Below, piece by piece: positions 35,990 to 48,726 of a DNA stretch of 64,000 nt (position 1 is its first letter; the number at the start of each line of letters is the position of its first letter). Both the position numbers and the translations under genes were made by a program. The stretch is taken from NCBI GenBank assembly GCA_026874595.1, contig CM049313.1:16243508-16307507 (forward strand), read 5' to 3'. Origin of the DNA: Sipunculus nudus (taxonomy: Eukaryota; Annelida; Sipuncula; Golfingiida; Sipunculidae). The notes below the pieces were generated by a model. That model made no database searches. It saw nothing but the letters and a program-made list of their open reading frames with translations, and was not told the origin of the DNA.

Positions 35990-36510
35990 GCTGGAGCTAT
36001 TTCGTGATAACATTATCTTTGGGACCGTTGTACCCAGGAAGGTCTTGAACCCCAACCACGAGGTTCTAATAAAACATATTCTCCCTAAATAGATCTACCT
36101 AATGCCTAATAGATACAATTTGTACCCATATGACATTCACTGTAACGTTTGACATATAGGTCGCAGAATATAGGTCATGGTGACCTAATTTCATGTTTAC
36201 CAGGACCTCCCAGGAAGAATATTCAAGGCCTAGAATATTCAAGGCCTAATGGATACAACTGATGCCCCGTCTGACTGTTTGAGTGCTCAGAATCATATTT
36301 TCAGCCCGTAGGTCATCGAATACAGGTTACCGTGACCTTATTTCAGTTTTCTAAGGACATTTGCCCAGGACTTCCCAGGATGAACTGTAAAAAATTCTAA
36401 GTCTAACTGTAACGATTTGCGACCTGTGAACGAATGGAGGGCCGGACTGAGTAGAACAATGGGTGATCGCTATATCTCAGATGACTTACAGTCAGCTGAA
36501 CTAAAAATGG
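35990..36510 (-). repeat. GTCC-headed repeat family 2b, reverse copy
   Basis: Read on the minus strand it starts TTTAGTTCAGCTGACTGTAA, then CATCTGAGATATAGCGATCA, matching 29125. Body words such as GGAGGTCCTGG and GAAAT-AGGTCA-GGTGACC follow. It carries fewer units than the forward copy. Confidence 0.72.
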
Positions 36511-39117
36511 TGAGGAACAGGTTTCCGAGAACGTTTGTACTTTTATCCTACGGTAACATCAAGAAGAAAAATCATTGCATTTTTTTTAATTGAGCACGTT
36601 CGGGTGTTAATACCAGACTGCCCACCAGTGTACAAATGATTGATCAAAGCAGGTTCACTAACCGTCCTTTCAGCCTTGCAAGTTCGTATTAATTATTGAT
36701 ACATATGAGGCACTTAAACTGTAAAAAGTCGCTTTTCTTGCCAAAGAAAGTAGTTCAGGAAGGATGTATTTTCGTCTTTAAGAACTGGCACAGGAGAGAT
36801 TTAATGGATAAAAAAAATCGTTTCCCTTTTGGTACTTTAATGAAAATTGATTCCATAATTCAGGAATGTATGGATATACCCTGTCAAGCCGGAGATGATT
36901 TTAGCATATTTATGAATATATTAAGTTTTTGTTATTAATGTGAAATGTTATCATTGTGAAAAACAGTAAGTTTATGTATGTGTGTGTTTGCTGTTCACAG
37001 TAAAGCAGGCTAAAATTGGTTCAAACTAAGGCATATACATATTCATTAATAAGCAGATAAATGTTAATTAAGTGTGTACAATAATGTTGATGTTATAGAT
37101 ATTTTACACATTAGCGTAGAAAATACCCTTTAAGTTAACACGCTTATTTGCAGGAACTCAGCACTTTAAGATAAAAAACAGCCAGTGTTCAGTCAGGGGA
37201 CCGAATTATGAAGTAATGTGTGTTAACAGCGGCCACTCCTGAATTCCCTTCTAATAGAATAGGTTTAAAAACCGTACGGCCTGATTAAAATTGGTTTTAT
37301 TGTAATCGAACTAACATTGTTCAATATTATATAACTTTCAAATTTTATTTTCGGCGAAATGATATATTCATGATAGGAAGAAAGGCTCTGAATATCTTTT
37401 GATCTTCTATAAATAAACAATTTTGTTGTTGTTGGTTTGAAGATTTTAAAAATTTAAAGCGACTTTATCATTTTTACAAAACGGCAACATTTTTCATTTG
37501 ACAAAGTATATGTTTTTTAAATTTCCCGTTATATTTGTACAAAATTGGAAAGGTTATTTCTGATGGCTTGTGACAAATATTCCTCTAATTATCGTGTCAC
37601 CGTTTGAAACACTGTTTTGTTAATATGGGCAAGAACTGTTTAGAAAAATTTAATCATGTCAATGCAATTGCGAGTTAAATAACGTGAATCCTTCCCTCGC
37701 TCCTAATTCAGTCTAAAGCATTTCTTATGTATACGTCAAATGTAAAGTCTGTAAATGTAAATTTCAGAAGGAGGCGGAGCTTATGATCCCAGCGCATACC
37801 TGTTAGTAATTACGTCACCTGTTTAATCTGAGGTGCAGTAGTTAAACAAACGTGGCTTGGTGTATCAAGATAGCTTGTGTTCAAGCTGAAAAAAGATAAA
37901 AAGATTTACCAAAGACTAACCTCTGCAGGTCACAGTACTGGTCAAGTCTTACCTTCATTTCCAGCCAGTTGGTAATGGAGAAAGTCTTGTTTCCTAGATC
38001 CATATATGTGGTTTTGTATAGCAAGTTAATGCATTTTTTAACACTTCCGCTGGAGAAAGTGTATCTTCTCTCTGGATATACATGCGGGTGTGTTTACATC
38101 CCACATAGAGATGATAAGTTAATTTAAATGCTCCTTATATAATAATAAATATTTTCTGTGACAAGGTGGGTATTACCATAACCTTTATACTATTTAACAA
38201 GTGTTATGAAAAATGAACTGTGTATCATTTTCAGACTTTACTAAAATCTTAAGCATCACATATTTCGACAGAGTTTCCATATATTTTAACAACAACTTAC
38301 AAAAGTTTTCTCCTAACTGTAATTCTGTACCCGCCATGTCTCAGTTTTAACATGTACAAGTGCGCTCCCCAGAAACATGCTAATATGTGTCGAAACGTAA
38401 TCACAATGTCGTTCTCAGAGTAGGCTTAACTTGATATTGCAATTCAGAAGAGAAGATAAATTTTCTTCAGAATTTCATGAGTTTTCTTTAGATATATGTA
38501 TTCAATATAATTTGACTAATTAACTATCGTACTCAAATAAAGGTATATCACGACTATGAATTAAATATAAAGGCCGACTTTTCTTAGAACGCAGAAAATT
38601 AAATTGGAATAACCTGAAACCAGGGCTACATTAACCTGCAGCTAATAATTAAGAGAATTAATTTTTTTTTATCATAAGATTGCATAAACCGGGTAGTCGC
38701 TTATTAAATCAATTATTAATCAATTTCAATCAGCCAACCCACGGAAATATGTTATTTCTTAAGATATAATTAATCAAATCTTTATAGTATATTACCTGCT
38801 ATTTGGTTGCGGTCTCTTTCATGACAACTTTTCTGTTTTCCCTGTAGGTTGTTAAGTTGGGGTTCTTTCAGTATTCAGACAAATTAATTATAATGGCCAT
38901 GTGTAATTAGTTGATGTCTCGAGTAATCATAGTATTGGTGTTATCTGGAGGAAAAAATAGTTGACCTATGAATTTATAGGAAACCTCTATGTAATAACAT
39001 GTTGACTCATACATACTGGTGTGTAATACCTGTCTTTTTATGGTAAGATTCAATCTTTAGTGGTTACAACATCCTTTATAATCACGAAATATTATCTTGA
39101 TTCCAGACACTAATTAA
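36511..39117. other. Intergenic, no gene seen
   Basis: An 80-residue open frame at 36696-36938 has no recognised domain. No repeats were clear. Confidence 0.4.
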
Positions 39118-39915
39118 TAGGGATGCCCGATATTATCGATATATCGAGAAACGGTGATTCCTATATTGCGTATATATCGCCATACAATTTTCAAATATCG
39201 ATATTTTTTTTATATTTTGTTAAACGCGTCTAAAACTGATTTGTTTTGCAGTAAAAATAAGGTTTCTGTTAAAATTTAGACATCTAAATAGATTGGGATC
39301 AATGACAGGCATAAAGTGAAAGCCGCTACCGTGTCTTTAGAAGTTTAGTAGGAAATATTCAAGTGGGCCTGATATACCATAAAGCAAAGGTCCGTCCTAG
39401 GAAGTTCCCATGTATATGCTCGATCACTTATTGGTATACGAGAAATATTTCCATACAGCAAAATTAAAGAAGTGATAAACACGGCCATAATAATCAATAC
39501 TTCATTAAATGCTCTCCTCACTTATTATAATAACTGTAAGAAGATGAAGTGTGGAGTTAACAGTACTATTATTTAAGAACGGGAGCCTTGCGAATGTGGT
39601 TCATGGCCGTGATTGTGCACACCATCTATCCCTCTCTGTGCTAAACCTCAGTCATGAAAACTCTATATAATTGTCAAGTTACATGTAAGGCCAGAAGAAA
39701 ACTTAGATTTTAAATCATTCTTTGAGTACTGTCAACAACAGGTAAATTTTTTACTACGCACATTACTAAGTAATTTTGCCATATATTTTTTATATATTAA
39801 ACCATTTATTTCCTATATATTTAATACAATAAAATATCACAATACGTATCGGAATACGCTACCACATATCGTAATATATTGCAATACGAATTTTGAAGGC
39901 GATACCCAGCTCTTT
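39118..39915. mobile_element. Possible hAT-like non-autonomous element with ATCGATAT-rich ends
   Basis: The left end TAGGGATGCCCGATATTATC is rich in ATCGATAT words; the right end has CGTATCGGAATACG, TATCGTAATAT and GATACCCAGCTC. CTAATTAA (39110-39117) before and CTGATTAA (39916-39923) after differ at one base and could be the 8-bp target duplication. The interior is AT-rich without coding frames. Confidence 0.4.
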
Positions 39916-40208
39916 CTGATTAAGTCATCTACTTCCGTTTGGAGAGGAGGCTAACAGAGCTGGATGAGTTTATGTCGTAGGTGGACTTACTCATATCCCA
40001 TCGGTAGGGTCGTATAAGCCGAATTGTGAGGTGTAAGTGGAAAAAAAGGCAGAAACTGATCTGTATTACCTGTAGAATAACATATTTAGAATCCTTTAAA
40101 ATCCGCTATGGTCATGTTTTAGAGCGGTTTAAATTTTAATATCTAAAAAATAATAAATAACAAAGAAAGTAACTAATATAACGTGATATAAGAATCCGGG
40201 TTTTCACG

Positions 40209-41290
40209 TAGGACACACATAAAATTATCGTTATATCTTTCCCCCGAGAAAGTATCTCGAGGCCACGCGATAATAATTTCGTTCCCACTCGATTATTATC
40301 TCGTATTATAAATATAGATATACAATGCAGTAAGACCTACATCTTAAATCCTTAAGGCATGTTTATCTACACCGGATTAAGATAATAGTCAATTATTTGC
40401 ATGTATTTGGAGCGGCCTTAACACCTCAGACCTACAGTTGTGCAACAGCGACTCTGACTACACTTATGGGCCATGTTTGTTAAGAGAATGTGGGGGGGGG
40501 GGGGGGGGGGGGAAGAGAAGGTGGGGTAGTTCGGATAAAGCATGTGCAATACTAAATTTTTATAATATCAAATACATAACTGAAATATTATTGTGGAAAG
40601 AACGGAGGGGGAAATTGAGCAATTTACTCATGAAAAGGTTTTATTCCCCGAAAGAAGGGACAAAAGGGGGCCCACTACCTTTCCTAAAGAAGTGAGGGTG
40701 ACATGTCCCCCCCCCCGCCCCCCAGCCTATAATGGAGTGTATTGGCTGACACCTTTTGTTGTAAGTTTTTCTCTTGAGGCATAACACAAACCGATATATT
40801 GTTCTCCCTGTTTGGTTTACCCGAGATTATATAACCCTAACCCTTAACCATACAACTAAAAAATAAGATTTGCCGGGAATATGAAATACAAACAGATGTC
40901 TACCCTTACCTTAACCTTAAAATCAGGATTCCTACACAAACTCAATAAATATTTCCCTGAACACATAAAAATTGGCAAGTTGAACCAACACGGTGAAATC
41001 TTGAATCAACGCAGTGAAAGCCGCTGTAAAATTTTCCTCAAAGCATTCGGCGCAAAAAATACATACACACAATTCAAGTTGTATTATTGCTCTGACATAA
41101 ATCAAATAACTGACCACAGGCATTCTTCTCCGAATGAAGCCTTAAGCTAGAATGGCATACAAACGTGTGACCAAAGAGACAATAACTCGTGGGAACGAGA
41201 TACTATTGGTGGAAAAGAAATAATTATCACTTGGACACGCGATACAGTCGCGTCGGAACGAGATAAAAAAATAATTTCCTGTGTCCCATA
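40209..41290. mobile_element. Relic with ~100-bp terminal inverted repeats
   Basis: Left: GGACACACATAAAATTATCG, ..TATCTCGAGGCCACGCGATA.., TTTCGTTCCCACTCG. Right, read in reverse: GGGACACAGGAAATTATTTT, ..CGCGACTGTATCGCGTG.., TATCTCGTTCCCACGAG. The arms are diverged. Between them lie a poly-G tract (40492-40512) and poly-C near 40707, with no transposase frame. Confidence 0.5.
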
Positions 41291-41699
41291 CGAGCCACCG
41301 TAGTTAAACCCTTCAATTGAAAAAAAAACGTACTTGATTAACTGAAATCGTTTACCGAACTATATTATCGACAGGATTTTTAACTTAACTTAAAAATGGA
41401 TTAAAAAAAAAAATTAAACTTATAACTTTATGTGTGTTGAGCCAAATAAAGAAAACAGTTGTTACAACTGAAAATAAAATTGTATATTCGTACTTTTGTG
41501 GCTTTTAAAATTGATATGCAAATTATATTAATATATTTCAAATTGTCACTCGAAAGGAAATTCTACAATTTACATTTTCATAAATTTCGGTAATTTATAT
41601 GCATAACTGAGTTATTGCAGGCATTTTGTGTTGAATGTGGCAAACATAGGATACATTATTTAGAAACTGAATCAGTTGAATATGTGCAGATTCACATTT

Positions 41700-42968
41700 T
41701 TCCGTGCAACACCTCTAGGATTTTATGACATAGGAATTTTAGATGCCCAAGTGTGTCTAGTTAATATATAAAGATGTTAACATTGATTATTTTGGATACA
41801 GTACCCTTTACGGAACCCGCGGACAGGTAGCCTTAAAAAGGGGTAGGGTATATAACCGCTTTTACCTCGCTAAGTATTCATTATATTCACTTCAAATAAA
41901 CTGTATTGTATTTGCAAAAAGGAAAAGGTCACTGACAAAAATAATCATTTAAATGTATTATATATTTTGTTGAATAAGCAAATAATTACCATACTAATAA
42001 AATATCCTGAGAGAATATTGAAATTAACAGTTTTTCTTTAAACTTTTTCCGAACAGAAGGTTTTTTTTTCAAAATTATGTTGACATTTCTGTAGTTCTAG
42101 TGCTTTAATACATTAGTTCCTGATACTGTTAAAAATCCTTTTGATAAAATTATGAATATTTGACCATATAAATATGCAATGAATGACCCACTTTTACGTC
42201 TATTTCATAGTAACCTTTCTATATAAGTTGAATGTGTTGTCCTATGTTCCTCTGCAGATGCACTTAATTTTCACTGTGATGCTTTCTGTAATACTATGAA
42301 TAGTTATTTGTCTCAATCTTGAGGTGTTTATTGGCTTTAAAATTAATGAAAGCCTGCCCTTGGGTCATTTTCAATCATAATAATCATACAACTATTATCA
42401 TATATAGGCCATGGGATAGCAAGGGTCACCATGCACCCCCTGTGATATATTGTGTCATAGGTATTTTAGATCCCTAGATATGTCCAGTTAATGAATTTAA
42501 ATGTTAACTTGGATTATTTTGTGATACACCACAATTTTTATGCCACTTAGAGACAACCGCGTCGTTGTGCGTGGCACCCGCGGACAGGTAGCCTTGATAA
42601 AGGGGTAGGGGTGTATAAATGCTTATACCTCGCTTAGTATTTGACATATTCACTTAAAATAAACTGTTTTGTATTTGCAAATAGTCGGAAAATATCAATG
42701 ATAAAAATAATCATATAAATGTATTATATGTTTTCGTTGATTAAGCAATTCATTACGATATTAATAAAACATCCTGAAGAATTGTTGAATTTCACTGATT
42801 TTTTAAAAACTTTTCGTTGTTGATGTTTTCCAAGATAATGTTGACATTTTTAAAGTTCTAGTTTATTAATACATTAGTTCTTGTCAACCCTGAAAACACT
42901 TTTTTAAAAATAAATTATAAATATTTGACCACAGAAACCTGCAACGAATGACAAGATGTGATATGAAT

Positions 42969-43032
<64 letters not shown>
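41700..43032 (+). repeat. ~760-bp repeat, two direct copies
   Basis: CCCGCGGACAGGTAGCC occurs at about 41816 and 42577, GTTGACATTT at 42079 and 42839, so the period is about 760 bp. Identity is roughly 80 percent by eye over most of the unit. Copy 2 ends in a long AT microsatellite (42973-43032). Confidence 0.8.
42973..43032. repeat. AT dinucleotide microsatellite
   Basis: About 30 AT units at the 3' end of repeat copy 2. Confidence 0.92.
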
Positions 43033-43034
<2 letters not shown>

Positions 43035-45390
43035 CAGGGCAAAATAATCCTGAACAACACATTCCAAGTCGTTTTTGTGGAAGGAAACATTACATTTTAA
43101 TTTATAAGAATGAGTAAATATATCTGTTTGTTACATTATGCGATGGAATTAGTTTGCTTTTTCTGTAATGCATATTGGTCGGTGGCCTGAATGATTTCTT
43201 TTGACCATCTTTTGAGGTCCTATGATTATTTTTTTTCGGATGCAAACGTTAAATACTTTGTTAAACATTTCTGTTATACTGTGTCACCCTTGGGCCAATT
43301 TCAAATAGATTCACGTAAATTGCGCAATACCTAATATGGAGGCGCCTGACTATATTGCACGTATCCTGCCTTTTCATTTACTATTTTCAAGTATCAATTG
43401 TATAAAGTGTAAAAATGTACTCAGAGAACGCATACCTCCGCCAATAACCAGGATCTCCAGTGATGGAATGATACTAGAATCCTGGTCAAAATTTGGTGTG
43501 TGGTCCATAAACCCTGGGATTATATTAATTCAAATTAAGACTAATGGTTCACGTTTCACCAACTTGATGCTTGCATCACAGGGGAGCTCAGACTGCCAGA
43601 ACACAAGCGGCTAAGGTAAGTCACATGTGTGTATGCAGGCGGTCCCTCCCCCTCCTTGGACAAAAATAATATTGCCTTATCTCTAAATACAGAATATTCT
43701 TTCAAACATTATCATTTCAAGTTGATCCCGGTAACCGCTAATATTTAAAACATAGTTCCAAACGGAGGCCAAAACATGTTATTTCTGGCGGACGTTAGAT
43801 AAAGACATATACTAGGCATGTCATTGAGAAGAGGGTAAATAACCAATATCTATTAATAAATACGTTTAATACCTTGGTAGAATGTGTGGGTCAGATAAAG
43901 ACCACTATGACAGCACAGTTCTTGAACATGGTTCGAGCTGAAACCGAATTCAGCATTACAGCTGCCGCTATTACACCATAGACAGGGTATCTTAATATCT
44001 AACATAAGTGTAATTCCCATTGAAAAAATAATAACCACAACTAACGGTCTAAGCGTGTTGGATAAGAATGTCTTGACCAGTTGGGCCAATTTTTCTGGTG
44101 AGCGAAAGATGTATTACAACCCGGCATATACCACATGTATTACAATGACACCAGTGTGAGAAAACACCTGTCAATTTGATTTAAGTAATTTTATCAGCAT
44201 TGAGTAATATTTTAAATACAAATTGTAAATTTCTAAATGATACTTAAGAAGAGCATCTTACAAGATAAGGCTGAGCACTCGTCAGTAACCATTGTGTATA
44301 TACTAGGGGATATCTATGCGGGGCTATAAAGAAACGTTATCATTTTTTTATATTACCTTTCTTTTACATAATATACAACTAGAGTAAAATAAGAAGCGGA
44401 TTCTCGGCAATGACTCCTTACAATCGAATGGATTACTTTAATCATGTTAGGCTTTAATTTCCTGCCGGATTACATATCCTTGAATGATGGAGCATTGAAT
44501 TAGAAATTGTGACATTCATTACCTCGGCCTCTCCTTGAGAAATAGTATCAATTTTGCATTAACTTGACGATACAATGCACTGTCTTTGATTTTATTCCGG
44601 AAGTAAGCATTGAAATCTAATTAATTCTTCACAAAAACACTTCATTTTGAAAACTGGCATAGGTGGGTGGGTGTATAGGATTAATTGAGCGAAATCAATT
44701 TGTGTCAAGCTTACGCTTATTTATATTTTTAAGAATAAGGATATTTTACCAAATCGTTAGCAGACATTTTAATTTCCTTACATGATTCCAATAACAACTC
44801 TGCTATTCATGTGGAATATTTCTTCTCTTAATGTCATTTAAGCCTGTTTTAAGTATAATAGCGAATGACTGACTTTTCTAACCGTATCTTGGGCAATATT
44901 TTATCCATAGTCTTCCGTTTTATAATTTCAGAAGGAAGCACTGATATTGCAGAAACATCATCATAAATAACGAATTCATTGAAGACTAATATGGGAGCTA
45001 GGGGCTGAATCCTCTGAAATTCTCATGGACTAAAATGTATATAACACATTTCTTTATAAAAGGTGCCATAAACCGGTGAATTAACATGCGAATTTTATCT
45101 ATCTACATAGCATTTTACAAAAACTGAGTTGAGTTTAACAGATATATGTACCGAAATAAAAAGAAATACAATCAAGGAAATAAACAATATAAAAAAAACT
45201 TATAGATTGTAACTCAAGCAGTAGTTCCAATTGTATCCGCGAGGGTCCCCCGTTGTGTCTGGAATAAGGGCACAGGCTTTGTCTATTTCTGCTTTTTTTC
45301 CCGTCAATTTTCTTAATCTTTACAATCAGAAATGATAATAAATTTTTAAATTAGATTCTTTCCTTTAATAGCAAAGGTATGATCCCCTTA
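43033..45390. other. Intergenic, no gene seen
   Basis: A 92-residue open frame at 43336-43614 looks partly protein-like (ERIPPPITRISSDGM, WSINPGIILIQI) but matches no family I know. Other content is AT-rich. Confidence 0.4.
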
Positions 45391-45395
45391 CTGTA

Positions 45396-45488
45396 TAGAC
45401 TGGTACCCTGCTCTATTATGGGCCTCAGCCAAGCAAAGATTGATTGGCCTAGAGCAGCGGTGCCATATTATAGCGCGGTACCAGTCTA
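45396..45488. repeat. 93-bp imperfect hairpin with 12-bp perfect ends
   Basis: TAGACTGGTACC (45396-45407) pairs with GGTACCAGTCTA (45477-45488). Inside, CTGCTCTA pairs with TAGAGCAG. An open frame runs across it but shows no domain. Confidence 0.65.
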
Positions 45489-45924
45489 CTCCTTGTATGG
45501 CACTGTCAGTGTGAAATCTCGGCTCCTCTGCTTTCTCGCTGCTGTTAATACTCCTAAACCATGTCATTCCATTACTTAGGGTCGCATTGAAGAGAAATTT
45601 TCATAAAAAATGTTCACCCTTTTGCATCAACATACATTTAGATCTTATGATTTGTTTGCGATTTAAATATCAAATATTTTCTCCGGCAAAATAATCTGAA
45701 AGCGACATGGTAAGGCATTAAAAAAAACAAGAAAACTTTTAATTCAGTCATAATATAATTGTAACAAAATCATTAAATAATTCTTTTTTTTAAATATTTG
45801 TTCTTCCATTTTGTGAACAAATACATTTCAATATTTCAGATGGATTAGCTGAAAACGGATAGGTTCAATCTATTAGAATGTTTAGATGATTATTTTTTTT
45901 ATAATTATTATGTGTCAACGCCAA

Positions 45925-45926
45925 TT

Positions 45927-45990
<64 letters not shown>

Positions 45991-46395
45991 TCTGTTTGGA
46001 AAAGTTTGATTATATTCTATATTCTTTCAGAATATTTTATATGTATTGTAATTAATTGCTTAAAATTAAAGAATACATGTATATGATTATTTTTGCCATA
46101 GACTTTTCCCGACTATTTTTAAATACAATAAAATTTATTTGATGCGAATATGTCAACTATTAAGCGAGCTATAAGCATTTACATACCCCTACCGCCTCAT
46201 TTAAGAGGTCCCCGGGTGTCGTGCGTAAAGACGCGGTTGTCTTAAAAATGGCCTAAAAGGGTAGTGTATCCCAAAATAATTAAATGTTAACATCTTAATT
46301 CATTAACTGGACATACTTGGGCATCTAAAAATGCATATGTCATGAATTCCCACAGGGGGTGCACGGTGACCCTTCTTAATCCCATGGGCTAATAA
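45925..46395 (-). repeat. ~760-bp repeat, inverted partial copy with AT tail
   Basis: On the minus strand from 46395 it reads CCATGGGATTAAGAAGGGTC, GCACCCCCTGTG, GATGCCCAAGTATGTCCAG, then AAATGCTTATAGCTCGCTTA, matching 41700-43032. It ends in an AT microsatellite at 45925-45984, as copy 2 does, so the AT tract appears to belong to the element. Confidence 0.78.
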
Positions 46396-47537
46396 CGTAA
46401 ACTGAATTAACCCAATTATAAGCTAATTGTTTCTTGTGTTCCAACGATACATGACTGGGCAGTACAAAGACCATGTCTGTAAGAACAAATCTAAAATCCA
46501 CTGGATAAGAAAAGTCATATGGCAAAGATACATTATGCGGTCATTCAATTACATCTGTGGAAGTTTTCTTTCGTGGTGGTAAAGTAGTGTTTAATCAGGA
46601 ACATAGATGGCGTCACCTCCCATGCCTCTATCAATATTGTTCTCGATGACGATGTTACAAAGTACCCGTTCTATTTAAACGAGTTATCTATATATCACGT
46701 GTGAGGTGTATATTTTTTAGGGATGTCAGTTTTGACCATGTATATTATAATGTTGGGTAATTCAACTTTCTCAGTCAGCAGCAAAATCAACAAAACTAAC
46801 TTTGTATGAGTCAGTACATGTTTCAGGCATTTTTTAATTGTAAAATTGTAAAATTGTAAAAATTATCTTTTTGTATTATTTTTTTCTCAAGCCAAACAGA
46901 GCTGCACAAAATCGGCTAACTTCAGCTTACTAAAATATCGGCGGTGTCATATTTGTGCCATATTTGTCTAATATGTGCTTTCTGCTCTGGTAATATAACA
47001 ACTATTCTGCGTTACATATATAATTTACCAAGACAAGACTGGCAAATGTAGGATTTAAAACAATTTTAACTTTCTAAAATTTTATTTCAGGGTCCCTGTA
47101 ATACAAGAAATATTAAATGGTGATTCTCAGAAAATGTATTAGCTTCATTCCGCGACAATATGATAAATTTTAGTGCTAAAAGTGTTTGGCTAGCCCTTAG
47201 GGTGCGGAAACTTGAACTCGTTCTGAAAACAGGTCTACGACGATGAATATGTGAAAATGGAATCATGGGTTCAAGATATCTAGTATAACAACCATGCACA
47301 TTGACTCCAATCAAATTTTCTTTAAGGCGCAGTAGATACTGATGATTTGTGTAAATCGGTCAGAACGGGACGACGGGGTTATTGATCCGGCCTGTTCGGG
47401 ACACTGTTATTATATATGTCACTCGGTGTATTGAACAGGTCAAAGGTCATGTGATAACAGACTTCGTTGAGATGACAAATCATATCGGGAAAGATCGAAT
47501 GTTCTGTTTGCAATTAATTCCCAAATGCATACTCCTG

Positions 47538-47538
<1 letters not shown>
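46396..47538. other. Intergenic, no gene seen
   Basis: No coding frame or clear repeat was recognised. Confidence 0.4.

Positions 47539-47607
<69 letters not shown>
47539..47607. repeat. AT dinucleotide microsatellite
   Basis: About 33 units; gives Ile-Tyr open frames on both strands. Confidence 0.92.
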
Positions 47608-47611
<4 letters not shown>

Positions 47612-47721
47612 GTGTGATTGTGATTGTGTATGTAGGTGTAGGTCCATAGCCTTTGTATTACAAGCAGATTCATGCCCAGCCAGTGTCAGCTATTGACATT
47701 GTAAAGTCTCTTTTTTTCTTT

Positions 47722-47724
<3 letters not shown>

Positions 47725-47789
<65 letters not shown>
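47725..47789. repeat. AT dinucleotide microsatellite
   Basis: About 32 units, 118 bp after the previous tract. Confidence 0.92.
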
Positions 47790-47791
<2 letters not shown>

Positions 47792-48196
47792 AAGTTAATG
47801 CAGGTATTATATTGCGGGACCTAAGCACAATACTAATCAGTAAATCCGGTTTGTCTTGGGCCCATGCACGAACAGCAGTTCCATGGAGACTTATGATGTA
47901 ATGTGAACGTCAGACCTTGATGGTGGTTCTGATGGTGACATGCACTCAGGACGATTAGTGTAACGAGGACGTTAACCTGCGCGTCTTATCATCTGATACT
48001 GATAAGACGTCTGGATACGTTGTGCCGAGAGAACTCGCTAATCTGCACTTATCAGAGAGATCGAAAACAAAAGCGCTTTTGGTGAGATGACTAGCCTTAA
48101 TACAGCGGTAAAAATGTCATCGATATTTCTGTGCTTCACTGAGGGAACTTCTGTTTTTTCAAAGAAATGTTTTAGCTGCATAATATTCCCCCATTA

Positions 48197-48517
48197 GGCC
48201 AAAAAAAAAAAAAAAATAAACAGGTATGGTTATCGAGCACTTTTTTTAGATATCACTCTGGTTGGGCGGTATTTTATTTTTTACCTTATGTTTTGTATGT
48301 TTCGATATAAAAGTCATATAAACAGGAGAAAAGCATAAAAATAACAGCTTTTTTTTGGCTAAACAGGTAAAAGCACTACATAACAAAGGAAATCATATCA
48401 AAATTGTATTTTTTTTTTCTCCTTGAAAGATGAAAATCAAAATAAAAATGTTCGATGCGGAGGGTTAAAATTGACGTGGGCGGAGCCTGAGAACCATACA
48501 TTTTACTTTTTTTTGCC
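48197..48517 (+). mobile_element. TIR element (MITE), copy F
   Basis: Left GGCC + poly-A + CAGGTATGGTTATCGAGCA; right GCCTGAGAACCATACATTTT + poly-T + GCC. TA lies on both sides (48195-48196 and 48518-48519). It matches copies A and E in length and interior. Confidence 0.78.
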
Positions 48518-48726
48518 TAGTTTCATTTTTATATTTTATATGTATACCTTTGAAAATACGTGTTCAAATAAACACGTATAAACCCCTACCTAACTGTTCA
48601 AAAGAGGTAATTAAATATAAAGGTTATGACCTGCATCGATTACTTTATAAAAAAAGAGGTCAGGGCTCCTTTTTAAAATCAGATGTTCAACTCTTCGTGA
48701 AATACAGAGAATACAAAAAATAATAA

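Noticed and set aside
47382-47696. 104-residue open frame and the minus-strand frames at 42884, 45886, 47440 and 58918
   Set aside because: They are Ile-Tyr runs made by AT microsatellites.
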